NCBI RefSeq assembly: GCF_011369485.1
Contig: NZ_VXCA01000007.1
Coordinates: 1-64,000 of the forward strand
Direction: 5' to 3'
From: Pseudomonas atagonensis
GTDB lineage: Bacteria; Pseudomonadota; Gammaproteobacteria; Pseudomonadales; Pseudomonadaceae
DNA length: 64,000 bases
Shown: positions 8,803-19,050 of the stretch, piece by piece
Layout of the letters: each line of letters starts with the position of its first letter
Position numbering within the stretch: the first letter of the stretch is position 1
The notes under the pieces: generated by a model
Databases searched by the model: none
What the model was told of the DNA's origin: nothing
The model's input: the letters and a program-made list of their open reading frames with translations, nothing else
Translations under genes and position numbers: made by a program

Positions 8803-9630
8803 TCACGGCGCGAACGGCATCACACGTTTGTGATGGGTCTTGTTGTAGGTCGCGACGATGATGTCGAACGCTTCCTGACGCACCGCCTCGCCGTGCAGGA
8901 AGGCGTCGATTTCGGCATACGTCACGCCATGCGACGCCTCGTCCGGTTTACCCGGCGACAAGTCTTCAAGATCGGCAGTGGGGATCTTCTCGACCAGCGA
9001 CTCCGGCGCACCAAAGCTGCGGGCAATCGCGCGAACCTGGTTTTTCACCAAACCGCTGAGCGGCGCCAGGTCGCAGGCGCCGTCGCCGAACTTGGTGAAG
9101 AAGCCCATCACCGCTTCCGCTGCGTGGTCGGTGCCGATCACCAGCCCGTGCGCCGCGCCGGCGATGGTGTACTGGGCGACCATGCGCATCCGTGCCTTGG
9201 TGTTGCCGAGAACGAAATCCACCGACACGGCGTGCTTGCCTTCGAACGCTGCCACTTCACTGGCCAGCGACTTCACGGCCGGGCCGATGTTGACGGTGTG
9301 GCGCTCGTCCGGGGCGATGAAATCCACCGAAGCCTGAGCGTCGTGTTCGTCGAACTGGGTCTCGTACGGCAGGCGCACGGCGATGAATTTGTAGCTGTTG
9401 TCGCCGGTCTGGTCGCGCAACTCGCGCATGGCGCGTTGGGCCAGCAGGCCAGCGGTCAGCGAATCTACGCCGCCGCTGATGCCCAGCACCAGCGTCTTCA
9501 GCCCGGAATTGACCAGGCAATCCTGAATGAAGGTAATGCGCCGGGCGACTTCGGCCTGCAGAGCCTCGTAGTCGGCGAACGGCGGTTGCACCTTGAGCTG
9601 CTGCGCAATCTCACGCTGTACGGCTTGCAT
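8803..9630 (-). CDS. nadE: NH3-dependent NAD+ synthetase
   Basis: A 275-residue protein with the N-type ATP pyrophosphatase loop SGGVDS (residues 52-57). It amidates nicotinate adenine dinucleotide to NAD+ using ATP and ammonia. Its length is that of the stand-alone ammonia-dependent form, without the N-terminal glutaminase domain found in longer enzymes. The ATG at 9630 has AAGGAG upstream. It is the second gene after pncB with only four bases between them, so both salvage and final synthesis of NAD are co-expressed. Confidence 0.97.
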   Translation of the reverse strand: MQAVQREIAQQLKVQPPFADYEALQAEVARRITFIQDCLVNSGLKTLVLGISGGVDSLTAGLLAQRAMRELRDQTGDNSYKFIAVRLPYETQFDEHDAQASVDFIAPDERHTVNIGPAVKSLASEVAAFEGKHAVSVDFVLGNTKARMRMVAQYTIAGAAHGLVIGTDHAAEAVMGFFTKFGDGACDLAPLSGLVKNQVRAIARSFGAPESLVEKIPTADLEDLSPGKPDEASHGVTYAEIDAFLHGEAVRQEAFDIIVATYNKTHHKRVMPFAP

Positions 9631-9634
9631 GAAT

Positions 9635-10858
9635 TCACTCCTTGCTAGATAGACTGGAATCGGCAGGAACCTGGAAAACGTGTCGCAAATAGGCGACGAA
9701 ATTCGGGTCTTTGCAGTGGGTCTTGCCTGGCTCGTCGGAGATCTTCGCCACCGGTTGGCCGTTGCAGGCGGTCATTTTAAGCACGATGCTCATCGGTTCA
9801 ACACCGGGAATGTCGCAAGTGAGGTTGGTGCCGATGCCGAAGCTGACGTTGATCCGCCCGTGCAGCGCGCGGAAGATTTCCAGCGACCTGGGCAAGGTCA
9901 GACTGTCGGAGAACACCAGCGTCTTGCTCATCGGGTCGATGCCGAGCTTGTGGTAATGGGCGATGCATTTTTCGCCCCACGCCACAGGATCACCGGAGTC
10001 GTGGCGCAAGCCGTCGAAAAGCTTGGCGAAAAACAGGTCGAAATCGCCGAGGAAGGCATCGGTGGTGATGCAGTCAGTGAGGGCGATGCCGAGCAAACCA
10101 CGGTACTCGCGCACCCAGCAATCGAGCGCGGCGATCTGGCTGTCGATCAGGCGCGGGCCGAGTTGCTGGTGGGCCATGATCCATTCGTGGGCCATGGTGC
10201 CCAATGGTTTCATGTCCAGCTCGCGGGACAGGTGCACGTTACTGGTGCCGACAAAGCGGCCCGGGAAGTCGTGCTTGAGCACGTTGACCACTTCTTCCTG
10301 CACACGGTACGAGAAGCGACGGCGGGTACCAAAATCGGCGACCTGCAATTGCGACAGCTCATCGGCCGAAGCGTTGGCGGTCAACCAGTCGAACTTGCGA
10401 TAGAGCTGTTCGCGCGCCTGTTCCAGCACGGTTTCGCGGTAGCGATAACGGTTGCGCACTTCGCTGACAATCGCCAGCAGTGGCACTTCGTAGAGAATCA
10501 CGTGCAGCCACGGCCCACGCAGGCGGATGAACAATTCGCCGTTTTCGATGCCGGTGTGCAGGTAGCGCAGGTTGAAGCGGAACAGACCGAGGAAGCGCAG
10601 GAAATCCGGTTTGAGGAAGCTGATGCGCTCCAGAAAACTCAGTTGATCAGCGCTCAGGCTGACCTCGGCAAGACGCTCGATCTGAAAGCGGATCTCGGCC
10701 AGATAGGGGCGCAGATCCTCGCTGTTACGGCAACGGAACTCCCATTCGACTTCGACGTTGGGGTAGTTGTGCAGCACCGCCTGCATCATTGTCAGTTTGT
10801 AGAAGTCGGTGTCGAGCAGGTTCTGCACGATGCGATCGGCAAACACACTCTCGCTCAT
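9635..10858 (-). CDS. pncB: Nicotinate phosphoribosyltransferase
   Basis: A 407-residue enzyme that makes nicotinate mononucleotide from nicotinate and PRPP in the NAD salvage pathway. It has the family hallmarks [16 protein letters not shown] at the N-terminus and [16 protein letters not shown] and GIGTNLTCD in the C-terminal phosphate-binding half. The ATG at 10858 follows GGAGA, whereas the longer frame starting at 10903 lacks a ribosome site. It is co-transcribed with nadE. Confidence 0.97.
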   Translation of the reverse strand: MSESVFADRIVQNLLDTDFYKLTMMQAVLHNYPNVEVEWEFRCRNSEDLRPYLAEIRFQIERLAEVSLSADQLSFLERISFLKPDFLRFLGLFRFNLRYLHTGIENGELFIRLRGPWLHVILYEVPLLAIVSEVRNRYRYRETVLEQAREQLYRKFDWLTANASADELSQLQVADFGTRRRFSYRVQEEVVNVLKHDFPGRFVGTSNVHLSRELDMKPLGTMAHEWIMAHQQLGPRLIDSQIAALDCWVREYRGLLGIALTDCITTDAFLGDFDLFFAKLFDGLRHDSGDPVAWGEKCIAHYHKLGIDPMSKTLVFSDSLTLPRSLEIFRALHGRINVSFGIGTNLTCDIPGVEPMSIVLKMTACNGQPVAKISDEPGKTHCKDPNFVAYLRHVFQVPADSSLSSKE

Positions 10859-10965
10859 AACGGGGTCTCCAGGTACGCCGCGCCGTTGCGCGGTCTCAAT
10901 CAATGGCGCTAGTGGCGCATATCAACGGTGCGGATTGCCAGCAAAATTTGGCAAGTGAAAGACAT

Positions 10966-11079
10966 TGTGGCGAGGGGATTCATCCCCGTTGGGTCGCGGA
11001 GCGGCCCCAAATCTCAAGAACGTCGACTGCTGCGCAGCCGAACGGGGCGGTGCGACGTTCGCTGAATCCCCTCGCCACA
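10966..11079. repeat. GTGGCGAGGGGATT-type inverted repeat element
   Basis: Outer arms TGTGGCGAGGGGATT and AATCCCCTCGCCACA enclose about 85 bases that include CTGCTGCGCAGCC and GTCGCGGAGCGGCCC submotifs. The same element occurs at 23322-23415 and 34924-35028. Each fills a gap between convergent or co-oriented gene ends. Confidence 0.85.
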
Positions 11080-11090
11080 GCGGTCAGGTG

Positions 11091-11990
11091 TCAGCCTGGA
11101 TTGTCGATCTGTTCGAGCATCCACTTCACAAAATCCCGCACCTTGGGCACTTCCGCCGCGTGTTCCGGGTACGCCAGGTAATAGGCGTCACTGCTCGGCA
11201 TTGCATGCTGCCAGGGAATGACCAGTTTGCCGTCGGCCAATTCCTCTTCCACCAGGAACCGTGGCAACAGCGCCACACCGCAGCCGACCTGCGCGGCGCG
11301 TATGCACATATAAAAGGTTTCGAACCGCGGCCCGTGGTAGCTGTGTTCAGTCTGGTAACCCTGACTGTCGAACCAGTCGTGCCAGGCTTGCGGGCGCGAG
11401 GCATTTTGCAGCAGAACCAGATCGGTCAGTTGCGTCGGATCAGTGAAGGGTTTGTCCGGCAGGCTGCCCGGCGCGCAGACCGGCACCAGCTCTTCGCCGA
11501 ACAGCTTCAGGCATTCGGTGCCGGGCCGTGAGCCTTGGCCAAAATAGAATGCCAGATCGCTGCGCCCCTGCAGCAAGTCATCCGCCTCTTGCTCGTTGCA
11601 CAAGTCCAGATGAATCGAAGGATGGCGCAAGCGCCAGCCTTTCAGACGCGGCACTAACCAGCGGGCGCCGAAGGTCGAGGGCGTGGAGACGCGCAGGACT
11701 TCGGTTTCACCGCCGTAGGAACGCAGGTAATGCGTCGACATTTCCACCTGCGTGAGGATTTTTCGTACCTCGACCAGATACAAATCCCCGGCCGGGGTCA
11801 TCTGCAAACGCCGACGCACGCGGCGGAACAACAAGTGCTGCAACAATTCCTCAAGCTGCGCGACCTGTTTGCTCACGGCACTCTGGGTCAGGTTCAGTTC
11901 CTCGGCGGCCCGGGTGAAGCTCAGGTGCCGGGTCACGGCCTCGAAGCATTGCAGGGCGGTGATCGAGGGCAAGTGGCGTTTGTTCAGCAT
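11091..11990 (-). CDS. LysR-family transcriptional regulator divergent from amaB
   Basis: A 299-residue LysR protein. The N-terminal winged helix-turn-helix is clear (FTRAAEELNLTQSAVSKQVA) and the rest is the two-lobed effector domain. Its ATG at 11990 has AAGGAT upstream. It lies 163 bases from the divergently transcribed amaB-amaA pair, so it probably controls lysine/pipecolate catabolism. A small palindrome ATGCTCAGCAT (12015-12025) sits between the genes and is a possible, unproven operator. Confidence 0.9.
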   Translation of the reverse strand: MLNKRHLPSITALQCFEAVTRHLSFTRAAEELNLTQSAVSKQVAQLEELLQHLLFRRVRRRLQMTPAGDLYLVEVRKILTQVEMSTHYLRSYGGETEVLRVSTPSTFGARWLVPRLKGWRLRHPSIHLDLCNEQEADDLLQGRSDLAFYFGQGSRPGTECLKLFGEELVPVCAPGSLPDKPFTDPTQLTDLVLLQNASRPQAWHDWFDSQGYQTEHSYHGPRFETFYMCIRAAQVGCGVALLPRFLVEEELADGKLVIPWQHAMPSSDAYYLAYPEHAAEVPKVRDFVKWMLEQIDNPG

Positions 11991-12153
11991 GGCCGATCCT
12001 TTTCTTGTCTTTCTATGCTCAGCATGAATAAACGGAATGATATCTCGCGTAAAGGTCGTTTGTTGACTCGCCGTACTGACGCTACAACTAAAGGCCTGCC
12101 CGGTCGTGCAACAGCGGCCGCACACATTCAGTTTTTTGCTTGAGGAGTGACCC

Positions 12154-13644
12154 ATGGTTGCCGCATTGCTTGATCGTCTTGGTGTGAACCCGGCCCTGTA
12201 CCAGAACGGCAAAGTGCCGGTGCATTCGCCCATCGACGGCAGCCGTATCGCCGCCGTGAACTGGGAAGGCCCGGCCGAAGTCGAGCAGCACATCAGTCGC
12301 GCAGATCATGCGTTCGAACAATGGCGCAAGGTGCCGGCACCGCGTCGCGGCGAACTGGTGCGTCAGTTCGGTGAGGTGTTGCGCGAATACAAGAACGATC
12401 TCGGTGAGCTGGTTTCCTGGGAAGCGGGCAAGATCACTCAGGAAGGCCTGGGCGAAGTGCAGGAGATGATCGACATCTGCGATTTCGCCGTCGGCCTGTC
12501 CCGTCAGTTGTACGGTTTGACCATCGCCTCCGAGCGCCCGGGCCACCACATGCGTGAAACCTGGCACCCGCTGGGCGTGGTCGGCGTGATCAGTGCGTTC
12601 AACTTCCCGGTCGCAGTGTGGGCGTGGAACACCACGCTGGCCCTGGTCTGTGGCAACCCGGTGGTGTGGAAACCGTCGGAGAAAACGCCGCTGACCGCCT
12701 TGGCCTGTCAGGCGCTGTTTGATCGCGTGGTGAAGAACTTCAGCGATGCGCCAGCCAACCTGTGCCAAGTGATCATAGGTGGCCGCGATGCCGGTGAAGC
12801 GCTGGTCGATGACCCGCGTGTTGCACTGATCAGCGCCACCGGCAGCACCCGCATGGGCCGCGAAGTGGCGCCAAAAGTCGCTGCACGTTTCGCCCGCAGC
12901 ATTCTCGAACTGGGCGGCAACAACGCGATGATCCTCGGCCCGAGCGCCGATCTGGACATGGCCGTGCGCGCCATTCTGTTCAGCGCCGTCGGCACCGCCG
13001 GTCAGCGTTGCACCACGCTGCGTCGCCTGATTGCCCATGAATCGGTGAAAGAAGAAATCGTCACCCGCCTTAAAGCCGCGTACTCCAAAGTCCGTATCGG
13101 TCACCCGCTGGAAGGCAACCTGATCGGCCCGCTGATCGACAAGCACAGCTTCGAAAACATGCAGGACGCGCTGGAACAAGCGCTGAGCGAGGGCGGCCGA
13201 GTGTTCGGCGGCAAGCGCCAACTGGAAGATCAATTCCCCAACGCCTACTACGTGGCGCCGGCCATTGTTGAAATGCCGGAGCAGAGCGATGTGGTCTGCA
13301 GCGAGACCTTCGCGCCGATTCTCTACGTGGTCGGTTACAGCGACTTCCAGGAAGCGCTGCGTTTGAACAATGCGGTGCCACAAGGTTTGTCGTCGTGCAT
13401 TTTCACCACCGATGTGCGTGAAGCCGAGCAGTTCATGTCGGCAGTCGGCAGCGACTGCGGTATCGCCAACGTCAACATCGGCCCGAGCGGCGCGGAGATT
13501 GGCGGCGCATTTGGCGGTGAGAAGGAAACGGGCGGTGGACGTGAGTCGGGCTCCGATGCCTGGCGCGCGTACATGCGCCGTCAGACCAACACTGTGAACT
13601 ACTCGCTGGAGCTGCCGCTGGCCCAGGGCATCACGTTCGACTGA
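12154..13644 (+). CDS. amaB: L-aminoadipate-semialdehyde / piperideine-6-carboxylate dehydrogenase
   Basis: A 496-residue aldehyde dehydrogenase of the ALDH7 type. The catalytic residues are Glu252 (LELGGNNA) and Cys286 (GTAGQRCTT), with NAD-binding GSTRMGREV. It oxidises 2-aminoadipate semialdehyde (open form of piperideine-6-carboxylate) to 2-aminoadipate. The assignment rests on ALDH7 similarity to P. putida AmaB and on the adjacent amaA-like oxidase. GAGGAG precedes the ATG. It is divergent from a LysR gene. Confidence 0.92.
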   Translation: MVAALLDRLGVNPALYQNGKVPVHSPIDGSRIAAVNWEGPAEVEQHISRADHAFEQWRKVPAPRRGELVRQFGEVLREYKNDLGELVSWEAGKITQEGLGEVQEMIDICDFAVGLSRQLYGLTIASERPGHHMRETWHPLGVVGVISAFNFPVAVWAWNTTLALVCGNPVVWKPSEKTPLTALACQALFDRVVKNFSDAPANLCQVIIGGRDAGEALVDDPRVALISATGSTRMGREVAPKVAARFARSILELGGNNAMILGPSADLDMAVRAILFSAVGTAGQRCTTLRRLIAHESVKEEIVTRLKAAYSKVRIGHPLEGNLIGPLIDKHSFENMQDALEQALSEGGRVFGGKRQLEDQFPNAYYVAPAIVEMPEQSDVVCSETFAPILYVVGYSDFQEALRLNNAVPQGLSSCIFTTDVREAEQFMSAVGSDCGIANVNIGPSGAEIGGAFGGEKETGGGRESGSDAWRAYMRRQTNTVNYSLELPLAQGITFD

Positions 13645-13670
13645 TACCTTCGGTCAAGTGGAGATCCCCT

Positions 13671-13760
13671 TGTGGGAGCGGGCTTGCTCGCGAATGCGTC
13701 AGGTCAGCTGATATAGATGTTGGCTGAAACACCGCTTTCGCGATCAAGCCCACTCCCACA
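13671..13760. repeat. REPIN-like inverted pair (GTGGGAGCGGGCTTGCTCGCGA family)
   Basis: The arm TGTGGGAGCGGGCTTGCTCG at the left is mirrored by CGATCAAGCCCACTCCCACA at the right, about 50 bases apart. It lies between amaB and amaA, just upstream of the amaA ribosome site. Confidence 0.85.
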
Positions 13761-13802
13761 GGATCAGCAGTGTGTTTGGCAGGTTTCTGTTGGAGTCTGG
13801 CA

Positions 13803-15086
13803 ATGCCGTTACGCGAAGAATGTCTGTGGGAAAAGCTCACGCCACAAAGGCCGGATAACACCGCGCTCAGGGGCGAAGTCAAAGTCGATGTCTGCGTGAT
13901 CGGCGCCGGGTTTACCGGGTTGTCGGCGGCGCTGCATCTGTTGGAAAAGGGCAAGAGCGTCTGCGTGCTCGAAGCCCATCGCGCCGGGCATGGCGGCTCA
14001 GGGCGCAATGTCGGGCTGGTCAACGCCGGGATGTGGATTCCACCGGACGAGATCGAGGCCGGGTTCGGCGAGGCGGTCGGCAGTCAGCTTAACCGCATGC
14101 TTGGCGCGGCACCGGCGCTGGTGTTCAGTCTTGTGGATAAGTACAACATCGATTGCCAGTTGCGCCGCGAAGGCACCCTGCACATGGCGCACAATGCCAA
14201 GGGCGAGGCGGATCTGCGCAGTCGCGAGCAGCAATGGAAACGCCGTGGCGCGCCGGTCGAACTGTTGACCGGCAAAGCCTGTGAGCAGGCGACCGGCACG
14301 CAGAAAATTGCCGCCGCGTTGCTCGACCGCCGCGCCGGCACGCTGAACCCGATGGCTTATGTCACGGGGCTGGCCAATGCGGTGAAGCATCTCGGCGGGC
14401 AGATGTTTGATCATTCGCCAGTCACTCGTCTTGAGCGCGTCGGCAAAGCTTGGTCGGTGCAGACCGAGCAGGGTTCGGTATTGGCCGAACAAGTGGTGAT
14501 CGCTTCCAATGCCTACACCGAAGGCGACTGGACCGAACTCAAACGCAATTTCTTCCCCGGTTACTACTACCAGGTCGCTTCGGTGCCGCTCACCGAAGAC
14601 GCTGCCCATGAAATCCTGCCGGGCGGGCAGGGCTCGTGGGATACCCGCCAGGTGCTGAGCAGCATCCGCCGCGACAAGGACGGGCGACTGTTGCTGGGCA
14701 GCCTCGGCAACGGCAATCAGAAACCCACGTGGTTTCTCAAGGCCTGGGCCGACCGTGTGCAGCAGCATTACTTCCCCAATCTGAAACCCGTGGAGTGGGA
14801 ATGCACCTGGACCGGGCGCATCGCGTTCACCCCCGATCACTTGATGCGTCTGTTCGAGCCGGCGCCCGGACTGGTGGCAGTCACCGGTTACAACGGCCGC
14901 GGCGTGACCACCGGCACCGTGGTTGGCAAGGCCTTCGCCGATTACCTGTGTAACGGAAATCCTCAGGCGTTGCCGATTCCCTTCGCACCGATGCAGCCCC
15001 TCGCGGGCGTCGGTTTGCGCAGTTGTCTGTACGAGGCCGGGTTCTCGCTGTATCACGCGGGCCAGTGCCTGCGCATCGTGATTTGA
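13803..15086 (+). CDS. amaA: FAD-dependent L-pipecolate oxidase
   Basis: A 427-residue DAO-family flavoprotein. The FAD Rossmann motif VDVCVIGAGFTGLSAALHLL is near residue 29, and SGRNVGLVNAG and the C-terminal TGYNGRGVTTG complete the fold. AmaA oxidises L-pipecolate to piperideine-6-carboxylate, the substrate of AmaB. ATG 13803 is preferred over an earlier in-frame start because GGAG is seven bases upstream. It follows amaB by 158 bases, which hold a REPIN-like element. Confidence 0.88.
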   Translation: MPLREECLWEKLTPQRPDNTALRGEVKVDVCVIGAGFTGLSAALHLLEKGKSVCVLEAHRAGHGGSGRNVGLVNAGMWIPPDEIEAGFGEAVGSQLNRMLGAAPALVFSLVDKYNIDCQLRREGTLHMAHNAKGEADLRSREQQWKRRGAPVELLTGKACEQATGTQKIAAALLDRRAGTLNPMAYVTGLANAVKHLGGQMFDHSPVTRLERVGKAWSVQTEQGSVLAEQVVIASNAYTEGDWTELKRNFFPGYYYQVASVPLTEDAAHEILPGGQGSWDTRQVLSSIRRDKDGRLLLGSLGNGNQKPTWFLKAWADRVQQHYFPNLKPVEWECTWTGRIAFTPDHLMRLFEPAPGLVAVTGYNGRGVTTGTVVGKAFADYLCNGNPQALPIPFAPMQPLAGVGLRSCLYEAGFSLYHAGQCLRIVI

Positions 15087-15141
15087 GTGTGGAAATTTGT
15101 TGCATAACACGGCGCTTTCCGGCGCAGCGACTAGCCTGTAA

Positions 15142-15169
15142 TGGTGCGGGTTGTAGCAGTCCCGCACCA
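15142..15169. promoter_or_regulatory. 9-bp dyad upstream of braC
   Basis: TGGTGCGGG and CCCGCACCA form perfect 9-base arms around a 10-base spacer. There is no T-run. The right arm, GCACCA followed by GCAGTGTGC, partly resembles an NtrC site. It could be an enhancer-binding-protein site about 210 bases upstream of the sigma-54 promoter, or a 3' stem for amaA mRNA. Confidence 0.4.
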
Positions 15170-15210
15170 GCAGTGTGCAGTTCGGTGACGCGGGCTGTTA
15201 CAGGCTGGTT

Positions 15211-15226
15211 GCACGTCGTTTGGTGC
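15211..15226. promoter_or_regulatory. NtrC-like binding site upstream of braC
   Basis: GCACGTCGTTTGGTGC fits the NtrC consensus GCACYA-N4-TRGTGC at 10 of 12 defined positions, with the right half perfect. It ends about 150 bases before the sigma-54 -24 element, a normal enhancer distance. Confidence 0.55.
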
Positions 15227-15377
15227 CGCGGTTGCAATGATGGCGCAAGCGGGTTGCGCCTGAAAAAATATCTGGTTTTACCTTCCGCGGTTTAGACGGT
15301 TGCACGCCCAATGAAAATGGGAACGAAACAGTCGAAATAACAAGAAAGCAGCGACTTTTTGAAGAATAAAAAACCGA

Positions 15378-15393
15378 TGGCACGGCCCTTGCT
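15378..15393 (+). promoter_or_regulatory. Sigma-54 (RpoN) promoter of the bra operon
   Basis: TGGCAC-N5-TTGCT matches the -24/-12 consensus completely, with correct GG and GC spacing. Transcription would start near 15405, leaving a ~50-base leader before braC. RpoN dependence implies an enhancer-binding activator, with NtrC the leading candidate. Confidence 0.88.
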
Positions 15394-15454
15394 CTGAGCA
15401 TTCAGTGAAGTGAAGTCGCAGTGCCAACTAAAAAAAACCTTGGAGCACCACCTC

Positions 15455-16588
15455 ATGTCCCAGACGTTTTACAAGAAAGGCTTTCTGGCCCTCGCAGTGG
15501 CTACTGCGTTGGGTGTTTCTGCGTTTGCTCAGGCTGATATCAAAATCGGCGTAGCGGGTCCAATGACTGGCGCCAACGCGGCATTTGGCGAGCAGTACAT
15601 GAAGGGTGCACAGGCAGCGGCGGACGCGGTCAACGCGGCGGGCGGCGTCAACGGGGAGAAAATCGTTCTGGTCAAAGGCGATGACGCCTGCGAGCCGAAA
15701 CAGGCTGTAACGGTCGCCAAGGACCTTACCAACCAGAAAGTCGCCGGCGTGGTCGGTCACTTCTGCTCTTCCTCGACCATTCCTGCGTCGGAAATCTACG
15801 ACGAAGCCGGGATCATCGCGATCACCCCGGGTTCCACCAACCCGCAAGTGACCGAGCGCGGTTTGAGCGCCATGTTCCGGATGTGCGGGCGTGACGACCA
15901 GCAAGGCATCGTGGCCGGCGACTACATCGTCGACGTGCTCAAGGGCAAGAAAGTGGCCGTGCTGCACGACAAGGACACCTACGGTCAGGGCCTGGCCGAT
16001 GCGACCAAGGCTCAGCTGGAAAAACGCGGCGTGAAGCCGGTGCTGTACGAAGGCCTGACCCGTGGCGAGAAAGACTTCAGCGCCGTGGTCACCAAGATCC
16101 GTGCGGCCGGTGCCGACGTGGTCTACTTCGGCGGCCTGCACCCGGAAGCCGGTCCACTGGTCAAGCAACTGCGTACCGAAGGCCTGAAAGACGTGAAGTT
16201 CATGTCTGACGACGGCATCGTCACCGACGAACTGGTGACCACCGCTGGCGGCCCGCAATACGTCGACGGCGTGCTGATGACCTTCGGCGCCGACCCGCGC
16301 CTGCTGCCTGAAAGCAAGACTGTAGTGGATGCCTTCCGCAAGGCCGGCACCGAGCCTGAAGGCTACACCCTGTACGCCTACGCTTCGGTTCAGGCACTGG
16401 CCGCCGGCTTCAACGGCGCCAAGTCCAACAAGGGCGAAGACGCTGCCAAATGGCTGAAAGCCAACCCGGTCAAGACCGTGATGGGCGAGAAGACCTGGGA
16501 TTCCAAGGGCGACCTGAAAGTGTCCGACTACGTGGTCTACCAGTGGGACGCGACCGGCAAATATCACCAGCTGGAAAAACAGAAGTAA
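15455..16588 (+). CDS. braC: Branched-chain amino acid ABC transporter, periplasmic binding protein
   Basis: A 377-residue Leu/Ile/Val-binding protein precursor. The signal peptide ends around SAFAQA, and the mature part begins DIKIGVAGPMTGANAAFGEQ, typical of LivJ/LivK/BraC. The ATG at 15455 follows TTGGAG and starts the signal peptide, so an earlier in-frame ATG at 15410 is rejected. It is the first gene of braCDEFG, separated from braD by ~240 bases holding a repeat element; this arrangement lets binding protein be made in excess. Several paralogues exist in pseudomonads, so exact substrate preference is uncertain. Confidence 0.93.
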   Translation: MSQTFYKKGFLALAVATALGVSAFAQADIKIGVAGPMTGANAAFGEQYMKGAQAAADAVNAAGGVNGEKIVLVKGDDACEPKQAVTVAKDLTNQKVAGVVGHFCSSSTIPASEIYDEAGIIAITPGSTNPQVTERGLSAMFRMCGRDDQQGIVAGDYIVDVLKGKKVAVLHDKDTYGQGLADATKAQLEKRGVKPVLYEGLTRGEKDFSAVVTKIRAAGADVVYFGGLHPEAGPLVKQLRTEGLKDVKFMSDDGIVTDELVTTAGGPQYVDGVLMTFGADPRLLPESKTVVDAFRKAGTEPEGYTLYAYASVQALAAGFNGAKSNKGEDAAKWLKANPVKTVMGEKTWDSKGDLKVSDYVVYQWDATGKYHQLEKQK

Positions 16589-16623
16589 GGGCTGACGCGA
16601 TCGGCTGATCCCTGCAGTTCCTT

Positions 16624-16713
16624 TGTAGGAGTGAGCCTGCTCGCGATAGCGGTGCAACATTCAACGAATAGGTTGTCTGTGATTCCGTCATCGCGAGCAG
16701 GCTCACTCCTACA
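16624..16713. repeat. REPIN-like inverted pair (GTAGGAGTGAGCCTGCTCGCGA variant)
   Basis: The arm TGTAGGAGTGAGCCTGCTCG is mirrored by CGAGCAGGCTCACTCCTACA. The variant core (GTAGGAGTGAGC) also occurs at 31274-31336. It lies in the braC-braD gap and may act as a 3' stabiliser for braC mRNA. Confidence 0.88.
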
Positions 16714-16830
16714 GGGGGCGGTGTTGATCAGGCTGATCGTGGCTGACATTGCTCCGACGTAAATCTGTATTTTTCCTAGAAGAACCGCGCGCCTCAGGGT
16801 GTGCAGGTTCTCACTGCGTGAGATTGCGTT

Positions 16831-17745
<915 letters not shown>

Positions 17746-17748
17746 GCA

Positions 17749-19050
17749 ATGTCTTCAACCACTCAAAAAAGCATCGATATCAAAAAAAGCCTGGTTGAGG
17801 CGATTCTCGCGGGTCTGATTGCCCTGATCGTGTTCGGCCCGATTGTCGGCGTCGTGCTCGACGGTTATGGCTTCAACCTGGAGCCGACTCGCGTGGCGTG
17901 GCTGATCGGCATCGTCATGCTCGGTCGTTTTGCCCTCAGCCTGTTCCTGCAAACACCCAAAGGCCTGAAGATTCTCGACGGATTCGAGAGCACCGGTTCC
18001 GGTGTGCATGTGTTGCCCGCCGACCACAAGTCCTCGCTGCGCTGGATCATTCCGCTGCTGATCGTGCTGGCCGTGGCCGTGCCGTTCTTCTCCAACTCTT
18101 ACTTGCTGGGCGTGGTCATTCTCGGTTTGATCTACGTGCTGCTGGGGTTGGGATTGAACATCGTGGTCGGTCTGGCCGGCCTGCTCGACCTCGGTTACGT
18201 AGCGTTTTATGCCATCGGCGCTTACGGTCTGGCGCTCGGTTACCAGTACCTCGGCCTGGGTTTCTGGACTGTGCTGCCACTGGCGGCAATCACTGCGGGC
18301 CTGGCCGGTTGCATCCTCGGTTTCCCGGTGTTGCGTCTGCACGGCGACTATCTGGCCATCGTGACCCTGGGCTTCGGTGAAATCATTCGCCTGATCCTCA
18401 ACAACTGGCTGTCGCTGACCGGCGGCCCGAACGGTATGCCGGCACCGCTGCCGACGTTCTTCGGTCTGGAGTTCGGCAAGCGGGCGAAGGATGGCGGGGT
18501 ACCGTTTCACGAGTTCTTCGGCATCGCCTATAACCCGGACGTGAAGTACTACTTCATCTACGCGGTGTTGTTCCTCGTGGTGCTGGCCGTGCTGTACATC
18601 AAGCATCGGCTGGTGAAGATGCCGGTCGGCCGCGCCTGGGAAGCTTTGCGTGAAGATGAAATCGCCTGCCGCTCGATGGGCCTCAACCACGTGCTGGTCA
18701 AGCTCTCGGCGTTCACCATCGGTGCGTCGACGGCCGGTCTGGCAGGGGTGTTCTTCGCCACCTACCAAGGCTTCGTCAACCCGACCTCATTCACCTTCTT
18801 CGAATCGGCGCTGATCCTCGCCATCGTCGTGCTCGGTGGCATGGGCTCGACCATCGGCGTGGTGATCGCCGCGTTCGTGCTGACCGTCGCCCCGGAACTG
18901 CTGCGCGGCTTCGCTGAATACCGCGTGCTGCTGTTCGGCATTCTGATGGTGTTGATGATGATCTGGCGACCTCGCGGGCTGATCCGCATCAGCCGTACCG
19001 GGGTCACTCCACGCAAAGGTGCCATTCACTATGAGAGGACTGCGCCATGA
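17749..19050 (+). CDS. braE: Branched-chain amino acid ABC transporter permease (LivM type)
   Basis: A 433-residue permease. An N-terminal extension of ~100 residues with two or three membrane segments precedes the conserved LivM core (GLGLNIVVGLAGLLDLGYVA; CILGFPVLRLHGDYLAIVTL). It pairs with BraD. AAGGTG upstream supports the ATG at 17749. The stop overlaps the braF start (ATGA). Confidence 0.95.
   Translation: MSSTTQKSIDIKKSLVEAILAGLIALIVFGPIVGVVLDGYGFNLEPTRVAWLIGIVMLGRFALSLFLQTPKGLKILDGFESTGSGVHVLPADHKSSLRWIIPLLIVLAVAVPFFSNSYLLGVVILGLIYVLLGLGLNIVVGLAGLLDLGYVAFYAIGAYGLALGYQYLGLGFWTVLPLAAITAGLAGCILGFPVLRLHGDYLAIVTLGFGEIIRLILNNWLSLTGGPNGMPAPLPTFFGLEFGKRAKDGGVPFHEFFGIAYNPDVKYYFIYAVLFLVVLAVLYIKHRLVKMPVGRAWEALREDEIACRSMGLNHVLVKLSAFTIGASTAGLAGVFFATYQGFVNPTSFTFFESALILAIVVLGGMGSTIGVVIAAFVLTVAPELLRGFAEYRVLLFGILMVLMMIWRPRGLIRISRTGVTPRKGAIHYERTAP

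Noticed and set aside
12015..12025. ATGCTCAGCAT as a firm LysR operator
   Set aside because: Short palindrome without the T-N11-A pattern spacing; mentioned only as a possibility in the regulator entry.
13671..13760. REPIN-like palindromes considered as intrinsic terminators
   Set aside because: They lack T-runs and recur with the same core at many sites, including inside operons, so they are better described as repeats.
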